A stretch of 64,000 bases of DNA from Candidatus Thiodiazotropha endolucinida (GTDB lineage Bacteria; Pseudomonadota; Gammaproteobacteria; Chromatiales; Chromatiaceae). This document shows positions 56,257 to 63,922 of this stretch, in pieces (within the stretch, counting starts at the first letter, position 1; every line of letters begins with the position of its first letter). Position numbers and translations under genes: made by a program. The notes under the pieces were generated by a model, which did not search any database, had not been told where the DNA came from, and saw nothing but the letters and a program-made list of their open reading frames with translations. Location of the stretch: the NCBI RefSeq assembly GCF_001715975.1, contig NZ_MARB01000004.1, forward strand, positions 62,001 to 126,000, given 5' to 3'.

Positions 56257-56580
56257 TCAGAACGGAAGTTTCATCCCCGGTGGCAATCCCAAGCCGGCCG
56301 TCAATCCGGACATGCTTTCCTGCATCTTCTGGCTGACTCTTTGTGAGGCGTCGTTCAGTGCCGCAGCGACCAGGTCTTCCAGCATCTCCTTGTCATCCGA
56401 CATCAGGCTGTCGTCTATTTCGACCCGACGCACCTCATGTTTGCCATTCATGGTGACCTTGACCAGTCCGCCGCCAGACTCACCGGTAACCTCTTCCTGT
56501 GCCAAACGCTCCTGCGCCTGCTGCATTTCAGCCTGCATCTTCTGCGCCTGTTTCATTAAGTTGCCTAAACCGCCCTTCAT
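56257..56580 (-). CDS. ybaB: Nucleoid-associated protein YbaB/EbfC
   Basis: 107-aa DNA-binding dimer. N-terminal [23 protein letters not shown] helix (quoted in part: [14 protein letters not shown]), [19 protein letters not shown] strands and the Gly/Pro-rich end [20 protein letters not shown] stands 8 nt before the ATG. It lies between dnaX and recR as in most gammaproteobacteria, here with a 177-nt gap after dnaX. Confidence 0.94.
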   Translation of the reverse strand: MKGGLGNLMKQAQKMQAEMQQAQERLAQEEVTGESGGGLVKVTMNGKHEVRRVEIDDSLMSDDKEMLEDLVAAALNDASQRVSQKMQESMSGLTAGLGLPPGMKLPF

Positions 56581-56757
56581 GGATATAACCTCATCTCATT
56601 CATTTATTGCCCCCCATCATCAGTACCGGGGTTCGATGTGTAACAACCAAATACGATCCTGGAAACCACTTTAAGACACAGATAATTACCCATAAATATC
56701 AGTGTGTTAATTTGATATTCTCAGAAACCGCCAAAGCCTGGCCGGTGTTGTTTGCCC

Positions 56758-58368
56758 TCAACCCCCCGGATCATCCACCGGCCTGACGGAATCGGTCAGG
56801 AGACGCGCCGAAAAACGCTCCTCCATCTCCCGTACCAGGGGATCATTCATCATCGCGGATTCAGCCTCTTTTTGACGCTCCTGCCGTTGCCGTTTCTGAC
56901 GCATCGCCGGTGTCTCATTTTCGGGGACCGCTTCCGTGATCAGGAGTTTCATCTCTCTTCCCAGGATCCGCTTAATGCTCTCCAACAAGCGCTTTTCCGA
57001 TTGACCGACCCGTAGCTGCTTCATTGAGGCATCGAGGGTCAGGCGCAGGGTCTTCCCATCCCAACTGTCAAAGGTACAGTTATGGGCAAGTTGGCTGGTG
57101 ATACCACCCAAATCCATTGCATTGACGAAGCCCCCCCAATCGGAGGGATCCGTTGCAGATGGATTGTTTGCGGGCTGCACGGCGGTTTTGACGTCCGCTC
57201 TCTTCCGGTCAGCCGGATTGTCGCTCGGTATGCCACGGCTCTTGGCTTGCGAACCGCCTGATTCACTGGGTACCGCTTCAGGCTGATCCGGCCTGAACGC
57301 CAACAGCCGGAGTAGAACCATCTCAAAACCGCTGCGCGGATCGGGCGCCAGATCCAGCTCTTTCTGCCCCAACAGCACAATCTGATAATAGAGCTGCACA
57401 TCCTCCGGAGAAATCGCCTGTGCAATCCCCCGCAGGCGCTGTGGATCATAGGCCTCATCAGGTTCATACTGCGTCACGATCTGCAACATCCCGATCTGAT
57501 GCAGCATGGCCAGCAGCTCTTGCAGGGCATTGCTGAAGTCGGCCGCTCGTTCGGCCATCTCTGCTACCAGGGACATCACACCCTGTCCATCCGATTTCGC
57601 CAGCGCCTCAAGCAAAAGATAGATCTGATCCGCACCGATTGTGCCGATCATAACAGAGACGTCGGATCCCTTGACCTCTCCACCACCGAAGGCGATGGCC
57701 TGGTCGAGCAGGCTCAACCCGTCACGCATGCTGCCATCGGCCCCTCTGGCGAGCAGGGAGAGGGACAGTTCATCGTGGAGAATCTTTTCCTGTTGCAGTA
57801 TGTGGCGCAGCTGTGACTCGATCTGCTCCCTGCTGAGGCGCTTGAGGTTAAACTGGAGACAGCGTGAGAGTACAGTCACCGGCACCTTTTGCGGATCGGT
57901 GGTGGCCAGAATGAACTTCACATGTGGAGGTGGCTCTTCAAGAGTCTTCAGTAAGGCATTGAAACTACTTGCCGAAAACATGTGGACTTCATCAATCAGA
58001 TAGACTTTGTAGCGTCCCCGTACCGGTGCGTATGGTACATTTTCCAATAGCTCCCGGGTTTGATCCACCTTCGTCCTCGATGCGGCATCAACCTCAAGGA
58101 GATCGACAAACCGCCCTTCATCGATCTCACGACAGGCATCGCACACACCACAGGGAGTTGCACTGATCCCCTTTTCACAATTCAATGATTTGGCAAAGAT
58201 TCTTGCCAGGGTTGTCTTACCCACACCGCGTGTTCCGGTAAACAGATAGGCGTGATGCAGTTGTTCTCGTTCCAACGCATTGGTAAGCGCTTTCACCACA
58301 TGTTGCTGACCTACCAATTGGCTGAACAACTGGGGCCGCCATTTACGTGCAAGTACCTGATAAGACAT
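56758..58368 (-). CDS. dnaX: DNA polymerase III subunit tau/gamma
   Basis: Clamp-loader ATPase organising the replisome. 536 aa, shorter than the 643 aa of E. coli. Walker A is FTGTRGVGKTT (43-53), the zinc module uses Cys64, Cys73, Cys76 and Cys79, and VYLIDEVHMFS is Walker B. The sensor ILATTDPQKVP and the C-terminal alpha-binding region follow. I see no A-AAA-AAG slippery site on the coding strand, so a frameshifted gamma product is not evident. The 288-nt upstream region is shared with the divergent GTPase operon. Confidence 0.95.
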   Translation of the reverse strand: MSYQVLARKWRPQLFSQLVGQQHVVKALTNALEREQLHHAYLFTGTRGVGKTTLARIFAKSLNCEKGISATPCGVCDACREIDEGRFVDLLEVDAASRTKVDQTRELLENVPYAPVRGRYKVYLIDEVHMFSASSFNALLKTLEEPPPHVKFILATTDPQKVPVTVLSRCLQFNLKRLSREQIESQLRHILQQEKILHDELSLSLLARGADGSMRDGLSLLDQAIAFGGGEVKGSDVSVMIGTIGADQIYLLLEALAKSDGQGVMSLVAEMAERAADFSNALQELLAMLHQIGMLQIVTQYEPDEAYDPQRLRGIAQAISPEDVQLYYQIVLLGQKELDLAPDPRSGFEMVLLRLLAFRPDQPEAVPSESGGSQAKSRGIPSDNPADRKRADVKTAVQPANNPSATDPSDWGGFVNAMDLGGITSQLAHNCTFDSWDGKTLRLTLDASMKQLRVGQSEKRLLESIKRILGREMKLLITEAVPENETPAMRQKRQRQERQKEAESAMMNDPLVREMEERFSARLLTDSVRPVDDPGG

Positions 58369-58656
58369 TTAAACGATTCGTCATCCGCAGACTCAAGATG
58401 GGCAGTTTAACCCGAATCATCAGCGGAATCACTGCCGTTTGCGGACTAAGGCAACGAGCAAATCTGAATAACAAAACGATTAAAGTATCTATATGGGTGA
58501 ACGCTAAACAACTTCAAGAATGAAAAACCGACAATTAATTTAGGATTTTCATGGATTCGGCCAAGCAGTAGAACATAAACAGTCTGCTGGCCTTGAGCGC
58601 AGTCAGATTCGGCAAACAAGTCTCTGCGCTAAATATATCTGCCATAAGGACCGGCA

Positions 58657-59418
58657 ATGACACGGATAGCTGATCCAATTTCGCTGCCTCTGATCAAATC
58701 GTCCCCTGCACTGGAATCTGGGGAGTGTGGGTCTATAGTCTGTCATTTTCTCGAGCCAGCCTTCCGTATAGCCTATCGGGGGGTTCTGCATATCGATGCC
58801 CGCGGCTGGGAATCCCAAGCCAAGACCTTCTATGCACATGCGGTTGCCAGAACACCGAAGGCACTCTGGTTACATGTACAACGAATCAATTTACTGGCAG
58901 GCATGGCGGATCCCGATATTCATGGCGCGCTCGTCGATCTTTTTCTGGTACTCGATGGAAAAGGCGCTGCCTTGTGTAAACGTATGCTTGCGTTGGCCTA
59001 TCCCCTGTTGCAGCGCGAGGCCTTTCGGCAATTGTTGGACCATCTGCTGGCAAATGGATCGCATGATAACCTCAGTTCAAACGGCTCTGTACTCAGTTCA
59101 GGCCGTGTCAGCCATGAGCAGCTCATCCGGTTCGAGGAGTCGGCAGACGATGCCCAGACTGACCCTCTGCAAATCGCATCCGAACAGCTTGCGTTCGGAC
59201 AAACCGATTTAGCGCGAGAGACCTTGGAAAGTGCAGTTCTGGCCGCGCCGGAACGATTGGAGCTGCATCATGCCTTACTCGAAATCTACCGCCACTCCCG
59301 AATAAAAACTCAGATCGTACACTTTCTACAGCGTCTTGAAACCGTATCGAATCCACCACAAAAAGCATGGCAGGAACTATTGCATGAAATCGACAAAGAC
59401 CATGACAAACCTGGCTGA
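58657..59418 (+). CDS. FimV/TPR-like protein opening the GTPase operon
   Basis: 253-aa soluble protein. AAGGA lies 6 nt before the ATG. Residues 35-140 are helical with a hydrophobic VLHIDARGWESQAKTFYAHAV segment. The region 165-245 has a TPR-like pair (DPLQIASEQLAFGQTDLARE, AVLAAPERLELHHALLEIYR) that resembles the C-terminal, protein-binding part of FimV. There is no signal peptide, LysM or membrane segment, so it would act in the cytoplasm, perhaps as a scaffold. It overlaps the next gene by 35 nt, suggesting tight coupling. Confidence 0.7.
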   Translation: MTRIADPISLPLIKSSPALESGECGSIVCHFLEPAFRIAYRGVLHIDARGWESQAKTFYAHAVARTPKALWLHVQRINLLAGMADPDIHGALVDLFLVLDGKGAALCKRMLALAYPLLQREAFRQLLDHLLANGSHDNLSSNGSVLSSGRVSHEQLIRFEESADDAQTDPLQIASEQLAFGQTDLARETLESAVLAAPERLELHHALLEIYRHSRIKTQIVHFLQRLETVSNPPQKAWQELLHEIDKDHDKPG

Positions 59419-60577
59419 GCCGTCACTCGGTCCGACACGACTGGCCGCAATCGGGATGGACCAGCGTCAACGCAACGCTCTGCATATGATCTTTTCGAGC
59501 CGATGCAACAAACGCTATGTACTGACGGAAGAGGCCTCCTCGGAGATCTGTATCCTCGATCTGGACTCCTTTGGCGGTGATCAAAAGTGGAAAGAGTTCC
59601 GTGAGCGCCACCCGGACTCGCCATTGATCCTGGTATCGATCAACAGCCTCGAAATTTCAGACCGACATACTTTGTTCGTACAAAAGCCGATTCCTGTCGA
59701 ACGCCTGATTGCAGCGATTGAAACCCATCGCCGCAACCTGGTCACAGTAGATACGGATAGTGAGCCGGCAATCGAAGATATTCACTGCAACGATATAAAA
59801 CCCATCCCAGGTGAGGTTCGGGTACGGAGAAAAGCTGTCTCGACTCGCCGGGCTGCCTTACTCATGAGCGAATCCCAGGAACAGGTGTTTGTCGGTACCT
59901 CACCCGATATCGATCCGGAAGACCCAGATCATGTAGACAAAATTTTCTATAAGCCAGAGCACTATCTGCAGGGTTTGGCTCAACAGGCGTTGAACCAGGC
60001 CGTGCGCTATAACCAAAATATCAACATACAGGGTCCTTGGCCGGAGATCACCCTGGACATTGTCAGCAATAAGATCTGGGTATCGGCTTCCGACAGACAA
60101 CTTCGCCCATATAGCACAATGCCCGATACCACGCTGGAGGTACAACTAAATCCAGTCAAGACCGATTGGACACCTCCAGTCGATGCGACTGAGCATTCAT
60201 TCCAGTCTTTCATCTGGCAACTTGCCCTATGGGCATCCAGAGGCCGGATACCCGCTGGTACAAATATCCACCAACCCATCTACTTGCGACGCTGGCCCAA
60301 TTTCACCCGGCTGATCATCACACCCTATGCCATGCCCATCGCGGCCCTTTGGGCAGAACAACCAAGATCACTGCTCGATACGGCCAGTGCACTGAATATC
60401 CCGCAACGTTATGTATTCGCCTTTTACAGCGCCGCCAACGCCGTCCAACTGGCAGGTGAAACACGACGTGCTGTGGATACCCTGATCGCACCCCCTGCAA
60501 TCCGCAGGTCAAAACTCAGGGGGCTGTTTGGAAGCCTGCTGGACCGCCTCAGGGGAGGAAAAAAGGACCATGAATGA
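59384..60577 (+). CDS. Pseudo-receiver protein of the GTPase operon
   Basis: 397 aa from the ATG at 59384, which has AGGA 8 nt upstream. An alternative ATG is at 59402. Residues about 18-115 have a response-regulator-like order: LAAIGM strand, ICILDLDSFG at the phosphoacceptor strand, PLILVSIN, then VQKPIPVERLIAAI with the conserved Lys-Pro. The acidic pocket and the Asp environment are degenerate, so phosphorylation is doubtful. The C-terminal 280 residues (VDKIFYKPEHYLQGLAQQAL, then Trp-rich strands and LYLRRWPNFTRLII-like core) match no domain I know. It overlaps the GTPase gene by 8 nt. Confidence 0.65.
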   Translation: MKSTKTMTNLAEPSLGPTRLAAIGMDQRQRNALHMIFSSRCNKRYVLTEEASSEICILDLDSFGGDQKWKEFRERHPDSPLILVSINSLEISDRHTLFVQKPIPVERLIAAIETHRRNLVTVDTDSEPAIEDIHCNDIKPIPGEVRVRRKAVSTRRAALLMSESQEQVFVGTSPDIDPEDPDHVDKIFYKPEHYLQGLAQQALNQAVRYNQNINIQGPWPEITLDIVSNKIWVSASDRQLRPYSTMPDTTLEVQLNPVKTDWTPPVDATEHSFQSFIWQLALWASRGRIPAGTNIHQPIYLRRWPNFTRLIITPYAMPIAALWAEQPRSLLDTASALNIPQRYVFAFYSAANAVQLAGETRRAVDTLIAPPAIRRSKLRGLFGSLLDRLRGGKKDHE

Positions 60578-61106
60578 CCATAAAATCATCTTCAGCGGCC
60601 CGGTCGGCGTCGGAAAAACCACGGCCATCGGATCGATCAGCGATATCGAACCCGTCATAACCGACGAGAAGGCCAGCGATATGACGAAAACCCAGAAACC
60701 GGGCACCACCGTCGCCATGGACTACGGCATGATATCTCTCGACAACCGGGAGCGCATCCATCTGTATGGTACCCCCGGGCAAGAGCGCTTTAATTTTATG
60801 TGGGAGATCCTGACCCAGGGCGGTATCGGTTTGATACTCCTGATCAGTAATAACAGACCCGACCCATTCAGCGACATGCATTTTTTTCTGGATGCCTTCA
60901 AACAGTTCATTGGTTCAACCAAAGTGGTTATCGGGGTGACACAGATGGATCTCAGAAACAAACCGCGACTGGAGGATTATTACCTGCAGCTTGAAGACAG
61001 CGGTTTGAAGGTTCCAATATTCGAAGTGGATGCGCGAGTAAAGAGAGACATCTCCCTGTTGGTGGAGGCGTTGCTCTATTCAATCGACCCCGGATTGGAA
61101 GGTTGA
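60570..61106 (+). CDS. Small Ras-like GTPase (MglA/conservon CvnD type)
   Basis: 178-aa cytosolic GTPase. G1 is GPVGVGKTT (10-18), G2 is Thr46/Thr47 in KPGTTVAMDYG, and G3 is LYGTPGQERFNFMWEIL (65-81), in which the usual invariant Asp of DxxG is Gly67. G4 is the variant TQMD (124-127). The GTPGQ-F-MW pattern is what Streptomyces conservon GTPases and related MglA-like proteins show. The ATG at 60570 overlaps the preceding stop. A Roadblock/LC7 protein in the same operon is the expected GAP/GEF-like partner. Confidence 0.87.
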   Translation: MNDHKIIFSGPVGVGKTTAIGSISDIEPVITDEKASDMTKTQKPGTTVAMDYGMISLDNRERIHLYGTPGQERFNFMWEILTQGGIGLILLISNNRPDPFSDMHFFLDAFKQFIGSTKVVIGVTQMDLRNKPRLEDYYLQLEDSGLKVPIFEVDARVKRDISLLVEALLYSIDPGLEG

Positions 61107-61107
61107 T

Positions 61108-61758
61108 ATGTCCACATACAGACTCATCGATAATCGCTTCGCGTTACCCACGCCAGCCGGTGCCTTTCATGCAGCATCCCAACAAAACAGCGATCCTATA
61201 CACGCTCTACTTTGTGCACTACTGCAACATGAAGCTACTCCGGTGCTGACACAACAGGCGTTGGAGCAATGGACGGGACTGGCAGGTGCAGATGCACAAG
61301 AGGCGCTGTTTCGTGCACAAAGTCTTGGCTGGGTAGAAGGCTACAAGGAACCTCACTCTGCCCAACCCGGCACATTGGAGGAGTTACTCCCGAACCTTCT
61401 GCCACCATTATCCGATTGCGGCAAGGCACTGCTGGCAGATAGCCACGGCTTTCATGTATCTGCTTCGGGATTTACTCATGAAGCGGCAATCGAATTATCG
61501 GCTTTGAGTGCCGATATCGCCTCTCTCGACAGCCGACACAAGGCATTGACTCATAATAACCTGCGCCTTCCTACCAGCGCATGGGCATTAGTCGATGCCG
61601 CAGGAAACAGCCAGTTGGGATTTTGGCCTCTGTATATCGATGAGCAGCGATTTGTACTGGCATTGCAGGGCATACCCCACTTCAACAAACCCGAATTCAC
61701 ATCCCTGGTATGGGCGCTAAACACGCGTTATTCCAGCAATAAAGGGGAATCACAATGA
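61108..61758 (+). CDS. HTH-like plus roadblock-like protein of the GTPase operon
   Basis: 216 aa, starting 1 nt after the GTPase stop. Residues 25-90 are predicted helical with a winged-helix look (PIHALLCALLQHEATPV, then DAQEALFRAQSLGWVEGY). Residues 105-210 follow the roadblock order: ADSHGFHVSASGFTHEAAIE, ALSADIASL, ALVDAAGNSQLGFWPLYI, RFVLALQG and a last helix. This is my structural reading; no classical signature is present. A helical/wHTH partner between roadblock and GTPase genes recalls the CvnC (DUF742) position in conservons. Confidence 0.55.
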   Translation: MSTYRLIDNRFALPTPAGAFHAASQQNSDPIHALLCALLQHEATPVLTQQALEQWTGLAGADAQEALFRAQSLGWVEGYKEPHSAQPGTLEELLPNLLPPLSDCGKALLADSHGFHVSASGFTHEAAIELSALSADIASLDSRHKALTHNNLRLPTSAWALVDAAGNSQLGFWPLYIDEQRFVLALQGIPHFNKPEFTSLVWALNTRYSSNKGESQ

Positions 61759-61877
61759 ATCCGGTGCTTGAGGACGACGCCAAGCAACGGAATCCATCAT
61801 GTCAAAGAAACAAATACATGTCGTTAGGATTTTTAGGCCGCCAACGGATCAGCCTGTACGCAGCTGTACCCGGATAG
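61755..61877 (+). CDS. Possible 40-aa peptide in the GTPase operon
   Basis: The ATG overlaps the stop of the preceding gene (ATGA) and the frame ends with TAG at 61875-61877. The product (MNPVLEDDAKQRNPSCQRNK, then a basic hydrophobic tail) matches nothing I know. Start-stop overlap is the only support; it may be a chance frame in the 164-nt gap before the roadblock gene. Confidence 0.2.
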   Translation: MNPVLEDDAKQRNPSCQRNKYMSLGFLGRQRISLYAAVPG

Positions 61878-61922
61878 CAGGCAGCTATTTAACTTGCCAT
61901 ACCATTTCAAGGAGATATGCTC

Positions 61923-62285
61923 ATGCGCGCAGATATGCTCAACTCAATACTCAGTGAACTTAATGGAACCTCTGCGGATATCGAGGCCTCGGCGGTCATC
62001 TCTACTGACGGCCTGATTATGGCCTCTCAGTTACCACAGTCCCTGGATGAAGACCGTGTAGGCGCCATGAGCGCGGCCATGCTTTCGCTTGGTGATCGCA
62101 CAGCTCAGGAGTTGGCGCGTGGTGAATTGGAGCAGGTCTTGGTTAAGGGTGGCGATGGCTATGTTTTGATGGCCCATGCGGGCCCCGAGGCCGTGGTTAC
62201 GGTGCTGGCAAAAACCAATGCAAAATTGGGCTTGATCTTTCTCGATGTCAAACGTGCTGCCGAGAGCATTGAAAAATTAATCTGA
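61923..62285 (+). CDS. Roadblock/LC7 domain protein (MglB/CvnB type)
   Basis: 120-aa single-domain roadblock protein. The signature order is complete: helix MLNSILSELNGTSADIEAS, strand AVISTDGLIMASQLP, helix DRVGAMSAAMLSLGDRTAQEL, strands QVLVKGGDGYVLMAHAG and AVVTVLAKTNAKLGLI, final helix DVKRAAESIEKLI. I choose the ATG at 61923, which has GGAG 8 nt upstream; an ATG 6 nt earlier is too close to the binding site. Such proteins dimerise and control small GTPases as GAPs or GEFs. Confidence 0.9.
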   Translation: MRADMLNSILSELNGTSADIEASAVISTDGLIMASQLPQSLDEDRVGAMSAAMLSLGDRTAQELARGELEQVLVKGGDGYVLMAHAGPEAVVTVLAKTNAKLGLIFLDVKRAAESIEKLI

Positions 62286-62402
62286 CCTGCGGGCAATGTA
62301 CAGGATTCCACCATAATTGCTGGAAAGTGTAGCCCCTCAAAAAAGTTAACACGGACGGGGAAACGACTATCCATCGTTAGATATCAACAGGGAATAGCGA
62401 TC

Positions 62403-62762
62403 ATGAGTGAAAGCGCTTTCTTTCTTAGACGCATGAACGATCATATCCAGTATTTGGGTAAATTAAAGGCGACCTTGGAAGACAAGGGAGACTTCCAGGG
62501 GAGTGATCATCATTCATGCAAACTCGGACAATGGCTCGATAGTGACGGCCCGGCACAATCTTCAGCTATCAGCGGAGAAGCCCGTCGTATTTTCGACTCC
62601 ATCCTTGAACCACATGAACAATTTCACCAAGCAAGCCAACACGCCCTGGACTGCAAGAAGATCGGTGACAAGAGCGGTATGGAGGAGGCAATGACAGAGA
62701 TGTTCAAGCTATCCGCCAGACTTGTGGACATATTGATGAAACTCGACACAATGAGCCACTGA
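62403..62762 (+). CDS. Stand-alone chemoreceptor zinc-binding (CZB) domain protein
   Basis: 119-aa four-helix protein consisting only of a CZB domain. The family zinc ligands are present: His14 in the first helix, HHSCKLGQWL with His36/Cys39 and the following G-x-W, and PHEQFHQAS with His71 and His75. In chemoreceptors and diguanylate cyclases such as DgcZ this domain senses zinc or oxidants; here it is free. It follows the roadblock gene by 117 nt on the same strand, so it may be part of the GTPase module's input. Confidence 0.87.
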   Translation: MSESAFFLRRMNDHIQYLGKLKATLEDKGDFQGSDHHSCKLGQWLDSDGPAQSSAISGEARRIFDSILEPHEQFHQASQHALDCKKIGDKSGMEEAMTEMFKLSARLVDILMKLDTMSH

Positions 62763-62798
62763 TCCGCCGGTCTCTCTGTGGCGCCGATCAGATTAGTG

Positions 62799-63062
62799 TT
62801 AACAGGCGCTAGTCTCCCTGATAGCGGCAATCAGCTCACTGAACTCTTCATCATCAGGTGGTTCGCCACCGACACACCAGGCGTGGATGACAGGATCGGG
62901 AAAACCCAATAGCTGTATGAAGAGCCGCTGCAATCGTGGCGAGAGCTCGGAGTAATGCTGTTCCAGAAAGGCTTCCAACAGTACATCCAACTCAAGCATG
63001 CCCCGACGGCACTGCCAGCGTAGTCGGTCTATGTTCGACAGGTCACTATCCTGAATATTCAT
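62799..63062 (-). CDS. sdhE: FAD assembly factor SdhE
   Basis: 87-aa protein needed for covalent flavinylation of SdhA. The invariant motif is present in RLRWQCRRGMLELDVLLEAF (RGxxELD), followed by FIQLLGFPDPVIHAWCVGG. I choose the ATG at 63062 (GGTG 6 nt upstream); an in-frame GTG at 63074 would add four residues. It lies 24 nt after sdhB, the usual sdh operon tail. Confidence 0.92.
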   Translation of the reverse strand: MNIQDSDLSNIDRLRWQCRRGMLELDVLLEAFLEQHYSELSPRLQRLFIQLLGFPDPVIHAWCVGGEPPDDEEFSELIAAIRETSAC

Positions 63063-63086
63063 GCTATTCACCAATCGAATGCAGAT

Positions 63087-63779
63087 TCAGATGGCATCCT
63101 TCAACATGATGGCCTTGATATGACCAATAGCCTTGGTGGGATTCAGTTCTTTCGGACATGCCTCCACACAGTTCATGATGGTATGGCAGCGAAACAGCTT
63201 ATAGGGTCCCTCAAGCTTGTCGAGTCGCTCCTCTTTAGCCTGGTCACGACTATCGGCCAGAAAACGGCATGCGCTCAATAATGCTTGTGGCCCAAGGAAT
63301 TTGTCAGGGTTCCACCAGAAAGAAGGACAGGATGTGGAACAACAACCGCACATGATGCACTCGTAGAGACCATCGAGTTGATTTCTCTCTTCCGGAGACT
63401 GGAGGATCTCCCGTTCAGGCAAAGGATCCTTGCGAATCAGCCAGGGATCGACCTGCTTGTATTGGGCATAGAACTGACTCATGTCCACCACCAGATCACG
63501 AATCACAGGACGACCGGGAAAGGGCCTGACAACCACCGGTTCCTTCAGTTCCGTCAATGGTGCAATGCAGGCAAGTTTGTTGCTGCCGTTGACATTCACG
63601 CCATCAGAACCGCAAACACCCTCGCCACAAGAGTGCCTGAAGGTAAAGGACTCATCCTGTGACTGGATCGCCAACAAGGCATCACGCAACATCATTCCCT
63701 GACGTTGCTCAACCTCGAAATCCTGCATATACGGTTCTTTGTCGGTTTCAGGATTATATCGGTAGACACTGAATTTCAT
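63087..63779 (-). CDS. sdhB: Succinate dehydrogenase iron-sulfur subunit
   Basis: Complex II subunit carrying three iron-sulfur clusters. 230 aa from the ATG at 63779, preceded by GAGG 8 nt upstream; earlier starts would read through the palindromic repeat. The [2Fe-2S] site is SCGEGVCGSDG, the [4Fe-4S] site is CIMCGCCSTSCPSFWW, and the [3Fe-4S] region is CHTIMNCVEACPK. It receives electrons from SdhA and passes them to quinone. Confidence 0.96.
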   Translation of the reverse strand: MKFSVYRYNPETDKEPYMQDFEVEQRQGMMLRDALLAIQSQDESFTFRHSCGEGVCGSDGVNVNGSNKLACIAPLTELKEPVVVRPFPGRPVIRDLVVDMSQFYAQYKQVDPWLIRKDPLPEREILQSPEERNQLDGLYECIMCGCCSTSCPSFWWNPDKFLGPQALLSACRFLADSRDQAKEERLDKLEGPYKLFRCHTIMNCVEACPKELNPTKAIGHIKAIMLKDAI

Positions 63780-63798
63780 TACAAATCCTCGTTGCTTC

Positions 63799-63921
63799 GA
63801 GTTTTTAGTTTTGAGTGATAAGTTTTGAGTTGTGGTATTCGCTAAGCTGATGACTTTGTCGATACTGTCCGCACCCGAGCACCACATCAACTCAAAGCTA
63901 AAAACTCATAACTCAAAACTC
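63799..63921. repeat. Palindromic MITE-like repeat between sdhA and sdhB
   Basis: Left arm 63799-63836 (GAGTTTTTAGTTTTGAGTGA start) and right arm 63881-63921 are imperfect inverted repeats; both consist of repeated TTTTGAGT/ACTCAAAA units and end inward in TGTGGT/ACCACA. The centre (63837-63880) is unrelated. The right end abuts the sdhA stop codon. Confidence 0.6.
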
Positions 63922-63922
63922 T

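Noticed and set aside
56758-58368. Programmed -1 frameshift producing a gamma form of DnaX
   Set aside because: No A-AAA-AAG heptamer on the coding strand; the only A-rich run (CAAAAAG near the C-terminus) is not a standard slippery site.
58369-58656. 4.5S (SRP) RNA gene upstream of dnaX
   Set aside because: The conserved SRP loop sequence (GGTCAGGTCCGGAAGGAAGCAG-like, shorter core CCGGAAGGAAGCA) is absent from this gap.
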